DNA of 45,499 nt from JAWUXM01 sp034111325 (GTDB lineage: Bacteria > Pseudomonadota > Alphaproteobacteria > Rickettsiales > JABIRX01). The DNA is taken from contig JAWUXM010000007.1 of NCBI GenBank assembly GCA_034111325.1, positions 1 through 45,499 of the forward strand. The letters run 5' to 3'. The notes beneath the pieces are model-generated. The model worked only from the letters and a program-made list of their open reading frames with translations. It did no database searches and had not been told where the DNA came from. Below, piece by piece: positions 26,065-34,914 of the stretch. A program made the position numbers and the translations under genes. Every line of letters starts with the position of its first letter. Positions within the stretch are counted from its first letter, which is position 1.

Positions 26065-27018
26065 ATGCAGAAATACTCATTTATTTTTCCTGGACAAGGC
26101 TCACAAATAGTTGGTATGGGCAAAGAGATGTATGATAGTTTTCCTGAAGCGAAAGCAGTTTTTCAAGAAGTTGACGATGCATTAGGACAAAAGCTCTCTG
26201 ACATAATCTTTAACGGCTCTCAAGAAGACCTCACCAAAACCGAAAATGCTCAACCAGCCCTCATGGCTGTCTCTATTGCAACACTTAAATGCTTAGAAAA
26301 ACAGGGTGTATTTAAGACAAAAAATATATGCAACTTTGTTGCTGGTCACTCTCTCGGTGAATATTCCGCCCTAACCGCATCTAACGCTATCTCAATTGGC
26401 GATTCTGCAAAAATCCTACGCATTCGTGGCAACGCCATGGCAGAAGCAGGTAAAAGCACAAAGGGCTCAATGGCGGCTATTATCGGTGTTGATTTAGCAA
26501 AAGCCCAGGAAATCGCCGATAATGCAATAGGTGCAGGAGAAATTTGCCAAATTGCTAATGACAACTCTGTCGGACAAATTGTCGTTAGCGGCAGTGAAAA
26601 CGCCATAAATAAAGTCGTTGAAATAGCAAAAAGCATGGGTGCACGCATGGCAATCAAACTACCTGTTAGCGGTGCTTTTCACTCCAAATTAATCGAATCC
26701 GCAGAAGATGAACTAAGAAGCGGCTTGGGCAATATCACTATCAACACTCCTGAAATACCTATTATTTCTAATGTAACCGCCCAACCTGTAACTGATGTTG
26801 CCGAAATTAAAAACCTGCTAGCTGCACAAATAACTTCTGTCGTACGCTGGCGTGAATCAATGCTTTATTTGAAAGATCAAAACAGCCTATATCTTGCTGA
26901 AATTGGCGCTGGCAAGGTTCTAACTGGCCTAGCAAAACGAATTGATAGCTTGTTTTTGTGCACAGCAATTAACACCCCTAATGATATTGATGATTTTTTA
27001 AAATCTGCAAATCTATAA
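26065..27018 (+). CDS. fabD: Malonyl-CoA:ACP transacylase
   Basis: FabD loads malonyl groups from CoA onto acyl carrier protein for type II fatty acid synthesis. The 317-residue protein begins with the family motif FIFPGQGSQIVGMG and has the nucleophile Ser96 in GHSLGEYSA, catalytic His in PVSGAFHSKL, and the binding motif QIANDNSVGQIVVSG. It is divergent from the lipoprotein operon and overlaps the following transporter gene by one base. Other fab genes are not in the window. Confidence 0.97.
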   Translation: MQKYSFIFPGQGSQIVGMGKEMYDSFPEAKAVFQEVDDALGQKLSDIIFNGSQEDLTKTENAQPALMAVSIATLKCLEKQGVFKTKNICNFVAGHSLGEYSALTASNAISIGDSAKILRIRGNAMAEAGKSTKGSMAAIIGVDLAKAQEIADNAIGAGEICQIANDNSVGQIVVSGSENAINKVVEIAKSMGARMAIKLPVSGAFHSKLIESAEDELRSGLGNITINTPEIPIISNVTAQPVTDVAEIKNLLAAQITSVVRWRESMLYLKDQNSLYLAEIGAGKVLTGLAKRIDSLFLCTAINTPNDIDDFLKSANL

Positions 27019-27911
27019 TGAAAATCTCTGACGAGCATCAAGCCATTGTTTGGGCGATTACAAGTTCCTTCTGGATCTCTGTAATGCTGGTCTTTGTGAG
27101 ATATTTATCTACCGACTATCATGCATTTCAAATTGTGTTCATGCGCAATTTATTAGCAATTTTCTTCTTCGTACCATGGATTGTTAAAGAAGGGCTACCA
27201 GCACTACATACTACCAGAATTAAACTCCACATTTGGCGCTCAGCAATTGGCGTTATTGCTATGCTAAGTTGGTTTTATGCCATTAGTAAGATGCCCCTAC
27301 CAGAAGCTACGGCATTGAGCTTTACCGCACCTATTTTCTCTACTATTGCTGCAATTTTATACTTAAAAGAAAAAGTTCATATTGAAAAATGGCTAGCAAT
27401 TTTTTCTGGTTTTCTTGGCGCATTAATCATTATTCGCCCAGGCTTTATTGCTGTAAACCACGCTGCCTATATTGTATTATTCTCCACATCATTATGGGCA
27501 ATCGCCGCAATCGTTATAAAAAACCTAACCAAAACTGAATATCCTAAGCTAATTACTTTCTATATGACAATTTTCATGACACCCTTTGCTCTGCCCTTTG
27601 CAATAGCTTATTGGCAGCCAGTAATAATGTCTGACTTGATCTTTTTTGCAATTATTGGACTAACCTCAAATCTAGCTCATATTGCCCTATCCAAATCCTA
27701 TTCCAAGGCAGATATAAGTGTTCTTATGCCCTATGATTTCTTGCGCCTATTATTCATCTCAATCATGGCATATGTGGCTTTTGGTGATATCGTTGATATT
27801 TGGACTATTGCTGGTGGTGCAGTAATTATTGGCAGCACAGCATATATTACGCGGCGTGAAACCTTGCGTAAGAGGCGGCTATTATCCCTCATTGCCGAAG
27901 AAAAACCCTAA
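27018..27911 (+). CDS. EamA/DMT family transporter
   Basis: A 297-residue membrane protein with ten predicted helices arranged as two five-helix EamA repeats, as in drug/metabolite exporters. EamA proteins of Rickettsiales include the S-adenosylmethionine importer of Rickettsia, so uptake of a host metabolite is possible, but substrate cannot be read from sequence. It begins within the fabD stop (TAATG). Nine bases after its stop the motif AATTAATCTTTTTG appears, the same 3' junction seen after pyrD and rph. Confidence 0.87.
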   Translation: MKISDEHQAIVWAITSSFWISVMLVFVRYLSTDYHAFQIVFMRNLLAIFFFVPWIVKEGLPALHTTRIKLHIWRSAIGVIAMLSWFYAISKMPLPEATALSFTAPIFSTIAAILYLKEKVHIEKWLAIFSGFLGALIIIRPGFIAVNHAAYIVLFSTSLWAIAAIVIKNLTKTEYPKLITFYMTIFMTPFALPFAIAYWQPVIMSDLIFFAIIGLTSNLAHIALSKSYSKADISVLMPYDFLRLLFISIMAYVAFGDIVDIWTIAGGAVIIGSTAYITRRETLRKRRLLSLIAEEKP

Positions 27912-28140
27912 ATAAATTAATCTTTTTGAGTGCTTTTCAATTTATTAGAGATTGCATCTCTAATAAATTGGCAAGCTGCCTCGCCCGCTAATCCTGCGCT
28001 GACTCACGCACCAGAGTGCGCTGCGCTGCTCGGATTAACAACTCGGCAAAAATCCTCAGATTTCCTCTCAATGGGGTAATACATGTTGCCTTGCATCTGC
28101 AAGATTCCTCAGGTTTCATACGTTAGGAAGTGTTGAAACC
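27912..28140 (+). repeat. Hairpin-rich stretch after the EamA gene
   Basis: No gene is seen. After the junction motif TTAATCTTTTTG comes a perfect 15-bp hairpin: CAATTTATTAGAGAT (27938-27952) and its exact inverse (27956-27970) around loop TGC. A G/C-rich segment follows with several smaller inverted repeats (TAATCC/GGATTA, CTTGCA/TGCAAG). The sequence differs from types 1-3 but the position, directly after a plus-strand gene in a convergent pair, is the same. Confidence 0.6.
27938..27970 (+). terminator. Perfect 15-bp hairpin after the EamA gene
   Basis: The stem of 15 perfect base pairs has a 3-base loop (TGC). No T-run follows (GGCAAGC), so it is not a canonical intrinsic terminator. It could still block 3' exonucleases or end transcription with help from Rho. 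Confidence 0.45.
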
Positions 28141-28174
28141 CAACAATTTTTGAATGGAAAAGATAATGCGAGAG

Positions 28175-28300
28175 TTTTTGTGATGATGTTTGTGATGATT
28201 TTTAGTAAATGTCCTGCTTGAACGAGAGAGCGTATACTTCATACGTGACTCGAGTGAAAGTAGGACATTTACTAAAAAGGGCGAAAACAGAGCGCAAAAA
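28175..28300 (-). repeat. Type-1 palindromic repeat at the degP 3' end
   Basis: The cleanest type-1 copy: arms 28199-28219 and 28258-28278 pair over 21 positions with 20 Watson-Crick pairs and one G-T, enclosing the stem CGTAT (28231-28235) / ATACG (28241-28245) with loop ACTTC. The edge GTGATGATTTTT is partly duplicated (GTGATGATGTTTGTGATGAT). The proximal edge GCGCAAAAAAAA ends three bases from the degP stop. Confidence 0.9.
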
Positions 28301-28303
28301 AAA

Positions 28304-29737
28304 CTATTTGATTTTGAGGGTGACAACCATTCGAGTATTACTACCGCGCAATAGAGAAAGTAATATATATTCTTGCTTTTGCTCTTTGGCTACATCAATA
28401 ATTTTTTTAACCTCTTCAACTGTTTTAACAGGCTGATGGTTAATCTTACTAATTAAGTCCCCAGCTTGCAGACCTGATTGAGAAGCCTCACTATCAACAT
28501 CAACAATTAATACACCACTTAGCTCTTCAGAGATATTATATTTTTGACGATTATAAGTAGTAATTTCTGCTAAGCTTATTCCTAACAACTTTTCGCTTTT
28601 AGCAGCTTGAACTTTTTCCTCTTTGAATTCACCAATGGTGATTTTCAATGGCGTTTTGGTATATTTACCAATCTTATCTTTACGCAAAACAACCAATTTT
28701 ACCTTTGTACCAATCGGTGTATTACCAACCATCCTCGGCAATTTAATCATTTCTTCAACTACCTTGCCATTAAACTCAATAATTACATCATCCACCTTTA
28801 AGCCACCTTTTTCAGCCGGACTATCTTTTGTTACATTAACAACATAAGCACCAATAGGTTTTTCTAAACCGATGATACCAGCAATTTCCTTAGTAACCGC
28901 TTGAATATTAACTCCAAGCCAACCACGCAGGACTTTACCCGTTTCTTTTAATTGCTTGATTATTGATTGCGCAGTGTTCCCAGGGATAGCAAAACCAATC
29001 CCTATATTGCCACCACTATTTGAATAAATTGCCGTATTAATCCCGATCAACTCCCCTTTAAGATTAAACATTGGCCCACCTGAATTACCACGATTAATCG
29101 CCGCATCAGTTTGAATAAAGTCAACAGAACCACTGTTATTAATATTACGACCACGCGCCGAAATTATACCAGCAGTAACTGTTCCGCCAAGACCAAATGG
29201 ATTACCAATAGCGATAATCCAGTCACCAACTTCTGATGCATCAGAATCACCAAATTTTACAAAGGGAAGATCTTTTGTGGTTGTAACTTTTAGCAAAGCA
29301 ATATCTGTGCGCTCATCGTGACCAATAATCTCTGCAGTGGCTACTTCACCATCAGCAAAAGTGATTTCTATTGTCTCAGCACCATCAATTACGTGGTTAT
29401 TAGTAATTATATAACCATCCTTAGAAAGGACAAAACCTGAACCAAGCGAAGTCACGGTTTTTTTACCGCCATTATTTGGCAAGCCGCGTTCAAAAAAATC
29501 TTTAAATAGATCCTCGAAAGGAGAGCCTGGAGGAAATTGTAGGGCAAGTTCATTTTTTGTTTCAACAGTCTGCGTAGTAGAAACATTTACCACCAAAGGC
29601 GTTAAATCCTTAACAATTTTTGAAAAACCACTTTGCGGTAATGAACAAAGACCGAAATTTATATCCCTTGCTTGAGCAGCGGCAGAAGAAAAAGACAAAA
29701 CAAATACAATCAGTAATAATCTCCCTCCCTTTAGCAT
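28304..29737 (-). CDS. degP: Periplasmic serine protease DegP/HtrA family (Do)
   Basis: A periplasmic protease/chaperone that removes misfolded envelope proteins. The 477-residue protein has a signal peptide (about 1-23), trypsin-like domain with catalytic His115 (NNHVIDG), Asp145 (RTDIALLK) and Ser219 (GNSGGPMFN), and two PDZ domains (about 255-350 and 375-477). The triad is intact. It follows hflC by three bases in hflK-hflC-degP, a conserved alphaproteobacterial quality-control operon. Confidence 0.96.
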   Translation of the reverse strand: MLKGGRLLLIVFVLSFSSAAAQARDINFGLCSLPQSGFSKIVKDLTPLVVNVSTTQTVETKNELALQFPPGSPFEDLFKDFFERGLPNNGGKKTVTSLGSGFVLSKDGYIITNNHVIDGAETIEITFADGEVATAEIIGHDERTDIALLKVTTTKDLPFVKFGDSDASEVGDWIIAIGNPFGLGGTVTAGIISARGRNINNSGSVDFIQTDAAINRGNSGGPMFNLKGELIGINTAIYSNSGGNIGIGFAIPGNTAQSIIKQLKETGKVLRGWLGVNIQAVTKEIAGIIGLEKPIGAYVVNVTKDSPAEKGGLKVDDVIIEFNGKVVEEMIKLPRMVGNTPIGTKVKLVVLRKDKIGKYTKTPLKITIGEFKEEKVQAAKSEKLLGISLAEITTYNRQKYNISEELSGVLIVDVDSEASQSGLQAGDLISKINHQPVKTVEEVKKIIDVAKEQKQEYILLSLLRGSNTRMVVTLKIK

Positions 29738-29740
29738 AAT

Positions 29741-30604
29741 CTACCTACCATTCATATTTGAGAAATATTTAAAGAATTCACCTTGTGGCGCAATTACAAG
29801 CTTCTTATCTTTGTTAGCAATTGAGCTTTCATATGCGTTCATACTCCTATAAAAAGAATAAAATTCTGGATCAACTCCAAATGCATTCGCAAAGATTTTC
29901 GTTGATAAACGCTCTCCTTGACCACGTGCAATTTCTGATTGTTTTTTTGCTTCCGCTAAAATAACCACCCTGTCCTTCTCCGCTCTTGATTTAATCTTTT
30001 GTGATTCTTCAACACCTTCAGCACGTAATTCTTTTGCCTCCCTTTCTCTCTCGGTTTGCATACGACGATAAATCGCATTACTATTTTCATCTGGCAAATC
30101 AGCACGCATTATCCGCACATCGACAACCTCAACACCGAAAGTGTTAACTTCCTCTTTAACAATATCTTTTATACGCGACATAATTGAAGTGCGTCTTCCT
30201 TCTTGCAATAATGCATGCAATGGAATTCCACCGATAACTTGTCTTAGGCTTGAATCCAAAATAGAATTCATACGGCTACGCAAATTATATTCATTACGTA
30301 CCGTTTGAAAGAATTTCAGCGGGTTCGTAATTTTATATTTTGCAAAAGCATCAACAATTAGCCTCTTCTGGTCAGATGCGATTACCTCTTTAGGGTCAGC
30401 ATTCAACTCAAGTAAACGTTTATCAAAATATTGCACATTATCAACGAAAGGCATTTTAAATTTCAGCCCTGGAGTTTGCTCTTGTCGAACCGGCTCACCA
30501 AAACGTAATACAACAATTTGCTGAGTTTGATCAACGATATACACCGAACTCAATAACAGAACTGCTGCAAGAATTGCGATGGTTATAAGGATTTTCTTCT
30601 GCAT
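29741..30604 (-). CDS. hflC: FtsH modulator HflC (SPFH/prohibitin family)
   Basis: HflC with HflK forms the membrane microdomain cage that controls the protease FtsH. The 287-residue protein has an N-terminal membrane anchor (about 4-22), the SPFH domain with VLRFGEPVRQEQTPGLKFK, and a charged coiled-coil region (about 185-235) rich in Glu/Arg/Lys. Its start lies six bases from the hflK stop. Confidence 0.96.
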   Translation of the reverse strand: MQKKILITIAILAAVLLLSSVYIVDQTQQIVVLRFGEPVRQEQTPGLKFKMPFVDNVQYFDKRLLELNADPKEVIASDQKRLIVDAFAKYKITNPLKFFQTVRNEYNLRSRMNSILDSSLRQVIGGIPLHALLQEGRRTSIMSRIKDIVKEEVNTFGVEVVDVRIMRADLPDENSNAIYRRMQTEREREAKELRAEGVEESQKIKSRAEKDRVVILAEAKKQSEIARGQGERLSTKIFANAFGVDPEFYSFYRSMNAYESSIANKDKKLVIAPQGEFFKYFSNMNGR

Positions 30605-30610
30605 ATTTAC

Positions 30611-31735
30611 CTAATTATTAGTTTTGCCGAGTGCTGTTAAAGGTAGATAAGGAACAACGCCATTTTTAGAAGCATTGCCATCTACTATAGTTACATCTGC
30701 CGCTTGCAAAACACTCTCCATTGCTTGCAAATACATCCTTTTTCTTGTGACATATTTTGCCTTAGCATATTCCCTATAGACATTGAGGAACCTAGCAGAT
30801 TTTCCTTGCGCATCAGCCACAACACTTTCTTTATAGGCTTGCGCATCCTGAATAATTTGTTCAGCACCACCACGCGCTCTTGGTATAATATCCTTTCTGT
30901 AAGCTTCGGCTTGGTTGATCTCCCTTTCCTTATCAGCCTTAGCAGTTTGCACATCACGGAATGCATCAATAACTTGCGATGGTGGATCCACCTTTAACAT
31001 TTGCAAACGCACAACTTCAATCCCCGCTGAGTAGGAATCAAGAATATTTTGCAAAAGTTCCTTTGTTTCATCTTCAACTTGCAAGCGTCCTTCTGCTAGA
31101 GCTAGTGCAATTGGTGTCTTACCGATCACTTCACGCATAGCGCTTTCTGCAGCACTTTTAACAGTTGCACCTTTTTCTAAATCTCTAATATTAAAGACAT
31201 AGTCGTAGGCCTTTTTAACTTTCCACTGAACTTCAAAATGAATATCAACGATGTTTTCATCACCAGTAAGCATCAAACTTTCTTCCGTATGGTTAGAATC
31301 ACTAACACCTCTTCTGCCTGTACCAGAACGATAACCAACTTCTAATTTATTAATTGCGGTAACTTTAACTTTTTTGATTGTTTCAAACGGGACAGGCAAG
31401 TGATAATTCAAGCCTGGGGTTGCAATACGGTTAAACTTCCCAAACCGTAAAATAAGGCCTTCTTCATCCGTTTGGATTGTATATATCCCTGTCAAACCCC
31501 AAATAAAGGCTATAACTAAAACGATGAATATTATTGACTTACCTTGATTATCACCACCATTATTTTTACCGCCACCATTACTCATTTTCTTTTTAAGAAC
31601 CTTGAATAGATCCTCAAGAGGGTTTTGCAGATTTGCATTGTCATTACTCCCCTGACCAGCCGATGGCCTTTTCTTAGGCGCCTCTCCCCAAGGGTTGTTA
31701 TCAAGATTGTTGGTAGTGGATTTACTATTTGTCAT
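30611..31735 (-). CDS. hflK: FtsH modulator HflK
   Basis: Partner of HflC in the FtsH-regulating complex. The 374-residue protein has an Asn/Gly-rich cytoplasmic N terminus with the typical NNPWGE motif, a membrane helix (about 68-86), the SPFH domain starting EEGLILRFGKFNRIATPGLNY, and a C-terminal coiled coil. I placed the start at 31735 (MTNSKSTTNN), just before the conserved region; an upstream Met at 31792 adds 19 unconserved residues. It is divergent from mrp. Confidence 0.95.
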   Translation of the reverse strand: MTNSKSTTNNLDNNPWGEAPKKRPSAGQGSNDNANLQNPLEDLFKVLKKKMSNGGGKNNGGDNQGKSIIFIVLVIAFIWGLTGIYTIQTDEEGLILRFGKFNRIATPGLNYHLPVPFETIKKVKVTAINKLEVGYRSGTGRRGVSDSNHTEESLMLTGDENIVDIHFEVQWKVKKAYDYVFNIRDLEKGATVKSAAESAMREVIGKTPIALALAEGRLQVEDETKELLQNILDSYSAGIEVVRLQMLKVDPPSQVIDAFRDVQTAKADKEREINQAEAYRKDIIPRARGGAEQIIQDAQAYKESVVADAQGKSARFLNVYREYAKAKYVTRKRMYLQAMESVLQAADVTIVDGNASKNGVVPYLPLTALGKTNN

Positions 31736-31822
31736 GCTTTTTCCTAGATAATCAAGTATTGCGCTGTTACGAATATAAAGTACAACGAACATAGTTTATA
31801 ATAACTCACATGCAAGGAAAAA

Positions 31823-32860
31823 ATGGAAAATATTACCGAACAAAAAGTTGAAGAGATTCTTAGCAACATCAAAGTTTCTGATAAGAATTTAAACCTTATT
31901 GAAAGTGAAATTCTATTACGCCCCATTATTATCAAAGGCGATAAATTAACCGTTAGCCTACAGATGAAAGAAGGCCTAGATATTGATTACAAACTCCTGC
32001 AAAAAAAATGCGAGGAAGCCTTAGAAGAAGTAAAAAACATAAAAACCGCAATGGTAATTCTAACTTCCCATCGCCCAGAAAATCACCAAATAAAGAAACT
32101 TGGCAATATTAAAAAGATTATCGCCATCGCATCAGGTAAAGGCGGTGTCGGCAAATCCACAACTGCAGCGAATCTTGCCTACGCATGTAGCCAGCAAGGA
32201 CTAAAGATTGGCATTATTGACGCAGATGTTTACGGCCCATCACTACATCACATATTCGGGATCAATGATACAAAACCTGATTTAGACGATAAAAACAAAA
32301 TCTATCCAATTGAAGCTTTTGGACTAAAAGTTATTTCTATCGGTAGCTTAGTAGATAAAGATAGGGCAATTATTTGGCGCGGCCCAATGGTTGGCAAAGC
32401 ACTGCATAACCTTCTTTATGGAAGCATTTGGGGAGAAATTGACATTTTATTTATTGATATGCCACCTGGCACTGGTGATACCCATATCACCATAGCAAAA
32501 ACCTTCCCTTTAGATGGAGCCCTGATTGTCTCGACACCACAAACCGTTGCTTTATTAGATGTCGCAAGGTCAGTGGATATGTTTGCAAAAGTTAATATAC
32601 CTATAATTGGCTTGATAGAGAATATGGCATATTTCATTGATCCAAAAAGTGGTAATAAATCTTATATTTTTGGCAAAAATGGTGCCAAAAAATTTGCTAA
32701 AAAATCAAAAATAGACTTCTTAGGTGAAATACCAATTGAATCTGCGATTCGCGAAGCTGCTGATAATGGCACACCAATACTGAAGGAACAGTCACCTATA
32801 GCAAATACGTATCAAAACATTGCAAAGCAACTAATAAAGCATTTGACGATTAAGAATTAG
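31823..32860 (+). CDS. mrp: Mrp/ApbC family P-loop ATPase, lacking the Cys-Pro-x-Cys motif
   Basis: Mrp/ApbC/NBP35 proteins are iron-sulfur cluster carriers. The 345-residue protein has an N-terminal MIP18-like domain (about 5-85), deviant Walker A GKGGVGKS (105-112), DADVYGPS and IDMPPGTGD. The segment that normally reads CPxC after ENMAYF is here IDPKSG (272-277): both Cys are replaced (Asp273, Ser276). The cluster-binding site is therefore missing, so the usual carrier role is doubtful while ATP binding looks intact. AAGGA precedes the start. Confidence 0.93.
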   Translation: MENITEQKVEEILSNIKVSDKNLNLIESEILLRPIIIKGDKLTVSLQMKEGLDIDYKLLQKKCEEALEEVKNIKTAMVILTSHRPENHQIKKLGNIKKIIAIASGKGGVGKSTTAANLAYACSQQGLKIGIIDADVYGPSLHHIFGINDTKPDLDDKNKIYPIEAFGLKVISIGSLVDKDRAIIWRGPMVGKALHNLLYGSIWGEIDILFIDMPPGTGDTHITIAKTFPLDGALIVSTPQTVALLDVARSVDMFAKVNIPIIGLIENMAYFIDPKSGNKSYIFGKNGAKKFAKKSKIDFLGEIPIESAIREAADNGTPILKEQSPIANTYQNIAKQLIKHLTIKN

Positions 32861-32942
32861 ACCTTACATTTAGTACAATCTTTAGTTGAATTGGTCTTGC
32901 GCTAAATTTTATATATTTATTTGACTAATTGTACGTACATTA

Positions 32943-33881
32943 ATGAAAAACCAACGCTCCAATATATTGGATATGAATCACAATAGTGATGATGAAAAAC
33001 TCACACAAAACAGCTACGCTTTGCTCAAGTCACGCGGCGCTAATATTGCAACTGATTCAGATAACCCATACTCGCTAGATTCCCTTGCCCTACAGCTTGT
33101 TCTCTCAATGGAGAGAAATAAGATGGCCAGCAATATCAACAATAAAAATGAAGAGCTCTCTAAAGAAAACAATCTCCTTTCAAAAGATGTTGAACATCAA
33201 AAACACATTACCTCACTACAAACAGATTTTGTTTCTCTAGCCTCGCATGAATTCAAAACACCACTCGCCATAATTAAGGCCTCGGCTGACGTATTATCAC
33301 GTGTTTGCAAAGCCGATGAAAAAGTCCAGGGTCAAGTACAGAAGATCAATGGCGCAGTTGACCGAATGCTTGAGTTAGTCACCAGCACATTAAACCTTGC
33401 CAAGCTAGAATCCGGCAAAGTTGAGTTCAGCCCTGCACCAATTAACATCTCAAATCTTGTTAACGAAATTATTACTCGCCACCAATATATTGACGATGAT
33501 GTTATCTTCAATTCCGACCTTGATAAGAGCAACACACTATGCTCAGGAGACCGAAGCCTACTTGATCAAATCTTTTCTAACCTGCTCTCAAATGCCATAA
33601 AATATTCAAATGGTAACACCATAATAGATGTTACGTCTAAAGTTAAGGATGGCTACCTCATTGTAACCGTGAAAGATAACGGAATTGGCATACCAGAAGA
33701 AGGAATAGATAAATTATTTTATAAATTCTTTCGTGCAGAAAATGCTATTGTAGCCTCTGGCACAGGTATTGGTCTTTATTTAGTAAAGGAATTTGTCAAG
33801 TTGCATAAAGGAAAAATATCTGTCACTAGTCAAATAAATGTTGGAAGCAGTTTTACCGTCAAATTACCTATAATAACTTAA
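32943..33881 (+). CDS. Soluble sensor histidine kinase
   Basis: A 312-residue histidine kinase without membrane segments. After an unrecognised N terminus (1-60) comes a coiled coil (about 60-95), the HisKA domain with phospho-acceptor His102 in SHEFKTPLA, and a HATPase domain with N box FSNLLSNAIKYS, G1 box DNGIGIP and G2 box GTGIGLYL. The input signal is unknown. The response regulator follows 13 bases later and is the likely partner. A perfect palindrome TGTACGTACA (32930-32939) ends three bases before the ATG. Confidence 0.92.
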   Translation: MKNQRSNILDMNHNSDDEKLTQNSYALLKSRGANIATDSDNPYSLDSLALQLVLSMERNKMASNINNKNEELSKENNLLSKDVEHQKHITSLQTDFVSLASHEFKTPLAIIKASADVLSRVCKADEKVQGQVQKINGAVDRMLELVTSTLNLAKLESGKVEFSPAPINISNLVNEIITRHQYIDDDVIFNSDLDKSNTLCSGDRSLLDQIFSNLLSNAIKYSNGNTIIDVTSKVKDGYLIVTVKDNGIGIPEEGIDKLFYKFFRAENAIVASGTGIGLYLVKEFVKLHKGKISVTSQINVGSSFTVKLPIIT

Positions 33882-33894
33882 TGATGTACTTCCC

Positions 33895-34914
33895 ATGAAG
33901 AAAAAGATATTATGCATTGAAGATGAAACTGATTTAAGGGATAATATTGCCCTTATTCTGCAGTCTGAAGGTTATGAAGTATTTCAAGCAGCAAATGGCC
34001 AAGAAGGCTTGGATCAATTCCATAAAGCCCACCCTGACCTAATCCTATGCGACATAAACATGCCAGTGATGAATGGTTATGAAGTACTTAACAAAATAAA
34101 TGCCGCCTCCTCCGAGAAAAAACAAGTTACGCCCTTTATCTTCCTTACTGCCCTTGGTCAAAAAAAGGACGTCATCTCAGGTATGGAACGTGGTGCTGAC
34201 GAGTATATTGCCAAACCAGTAGATTTTGATTTATTACTCTCTTCAATCAAAGCAAGGCTAAAAAAAGCAGATGTAAGTCAAGACTACCAAAACCACAAAT
34301 TAGATGAAGTCTATGACAAAGTTTCAAATTTAATACCTAATGAGATAAAAGATCCCCTCGCAAGTATTATAAGCCTTTCTGGTGCTATGAAGAATGAAAT
34401 ATTAGGCGCATTTGTTGATCCTCGCTATGTTGAGATGTCTTCTAAGATTTATCTGTTAGCCATGCAGCTTAATTCTAAAATTGAGCAAGCGCTAAATAGC
34501 GAAATGCTCTCCCAAGCAGCAAATGATTCTGACAATAAGATTGCTCCAGAAGCCTTGCTTTCTAAGATAAAACAGAAAGCTAACAATAATAACATCACCT
34601 ATACTCTTGATAAAGGCTTGCCAAATATCATGATTGATAGTGAGAAATTCTCCAATATCACAAGTGAGTTACTAAAGAAGTTAGCAAGATTGCCAATAAA
34701 TGGAACGCTTGCTGTACGTAATTTTCTTGATTATTTAGATAATATGGTAATTACTGCGACCTGCGCTTGTGATACGCCACAAAACGCAGAGCTAGAAGAG
34801 TTCGCAACTAAATTTATGGATGCTAGTGCAACTCTTAATACTAAATATAACGAAGACACTAAAGAACAAACATGCATCATTACCATACCAAAACACAGAT
34901 TAAAACATGCCTAA
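33895..34914 (+). CDS. Response regulator with a C-terminal degenerate kinase-like domain
   Basis: A 339-residue protein. The receiver domain (about 1-123) has the acidic pocket IEDE, phospho-acceptor Asp53 (CDINMP), Thr85 and Lys107 (AKP), all intact. The C-terminal 200 residues are no DNA-binding or cyclase domain: NEIKDPLASIISLS resembles a HisKA H-box with Asn149 in place of His, and the following part resembles the HATPase region of the upstream kinase without N and G boxes. It may work through protein contacts, like a histidine phosphotransferase-type fold. Its end overlaps kdsA by eight bases. Confidence 0.85.
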   Translation: MKKKILCIEDETDLRDNIALILQSEGYEVFQAANGQEGLDQFHKAHPDLILCDINMPVMNGYEVLNKINAASSEKKQVTPFIFLTALGQKKDVISGMERGADEYIAKPVDFDLLLSSIKARLKKADVSQDYQNHKLDEVYDKVSNLIPNEIKDPLASIISLSGAMKNEILGAFVDPRYVEMSSKIYLLAMQLNSKIEQALNSEMLSQAANDSDNKIAPEALLSKIKQKANNNNITYTLDKGLPNIMIDSEKFSNITSELLKKLARLPINGTLAVRNFLDYLDNMVITATCACDTPQNAELEEFATKFMDASATLNTKYNEDTKEQTCIITIPKHRLKHA

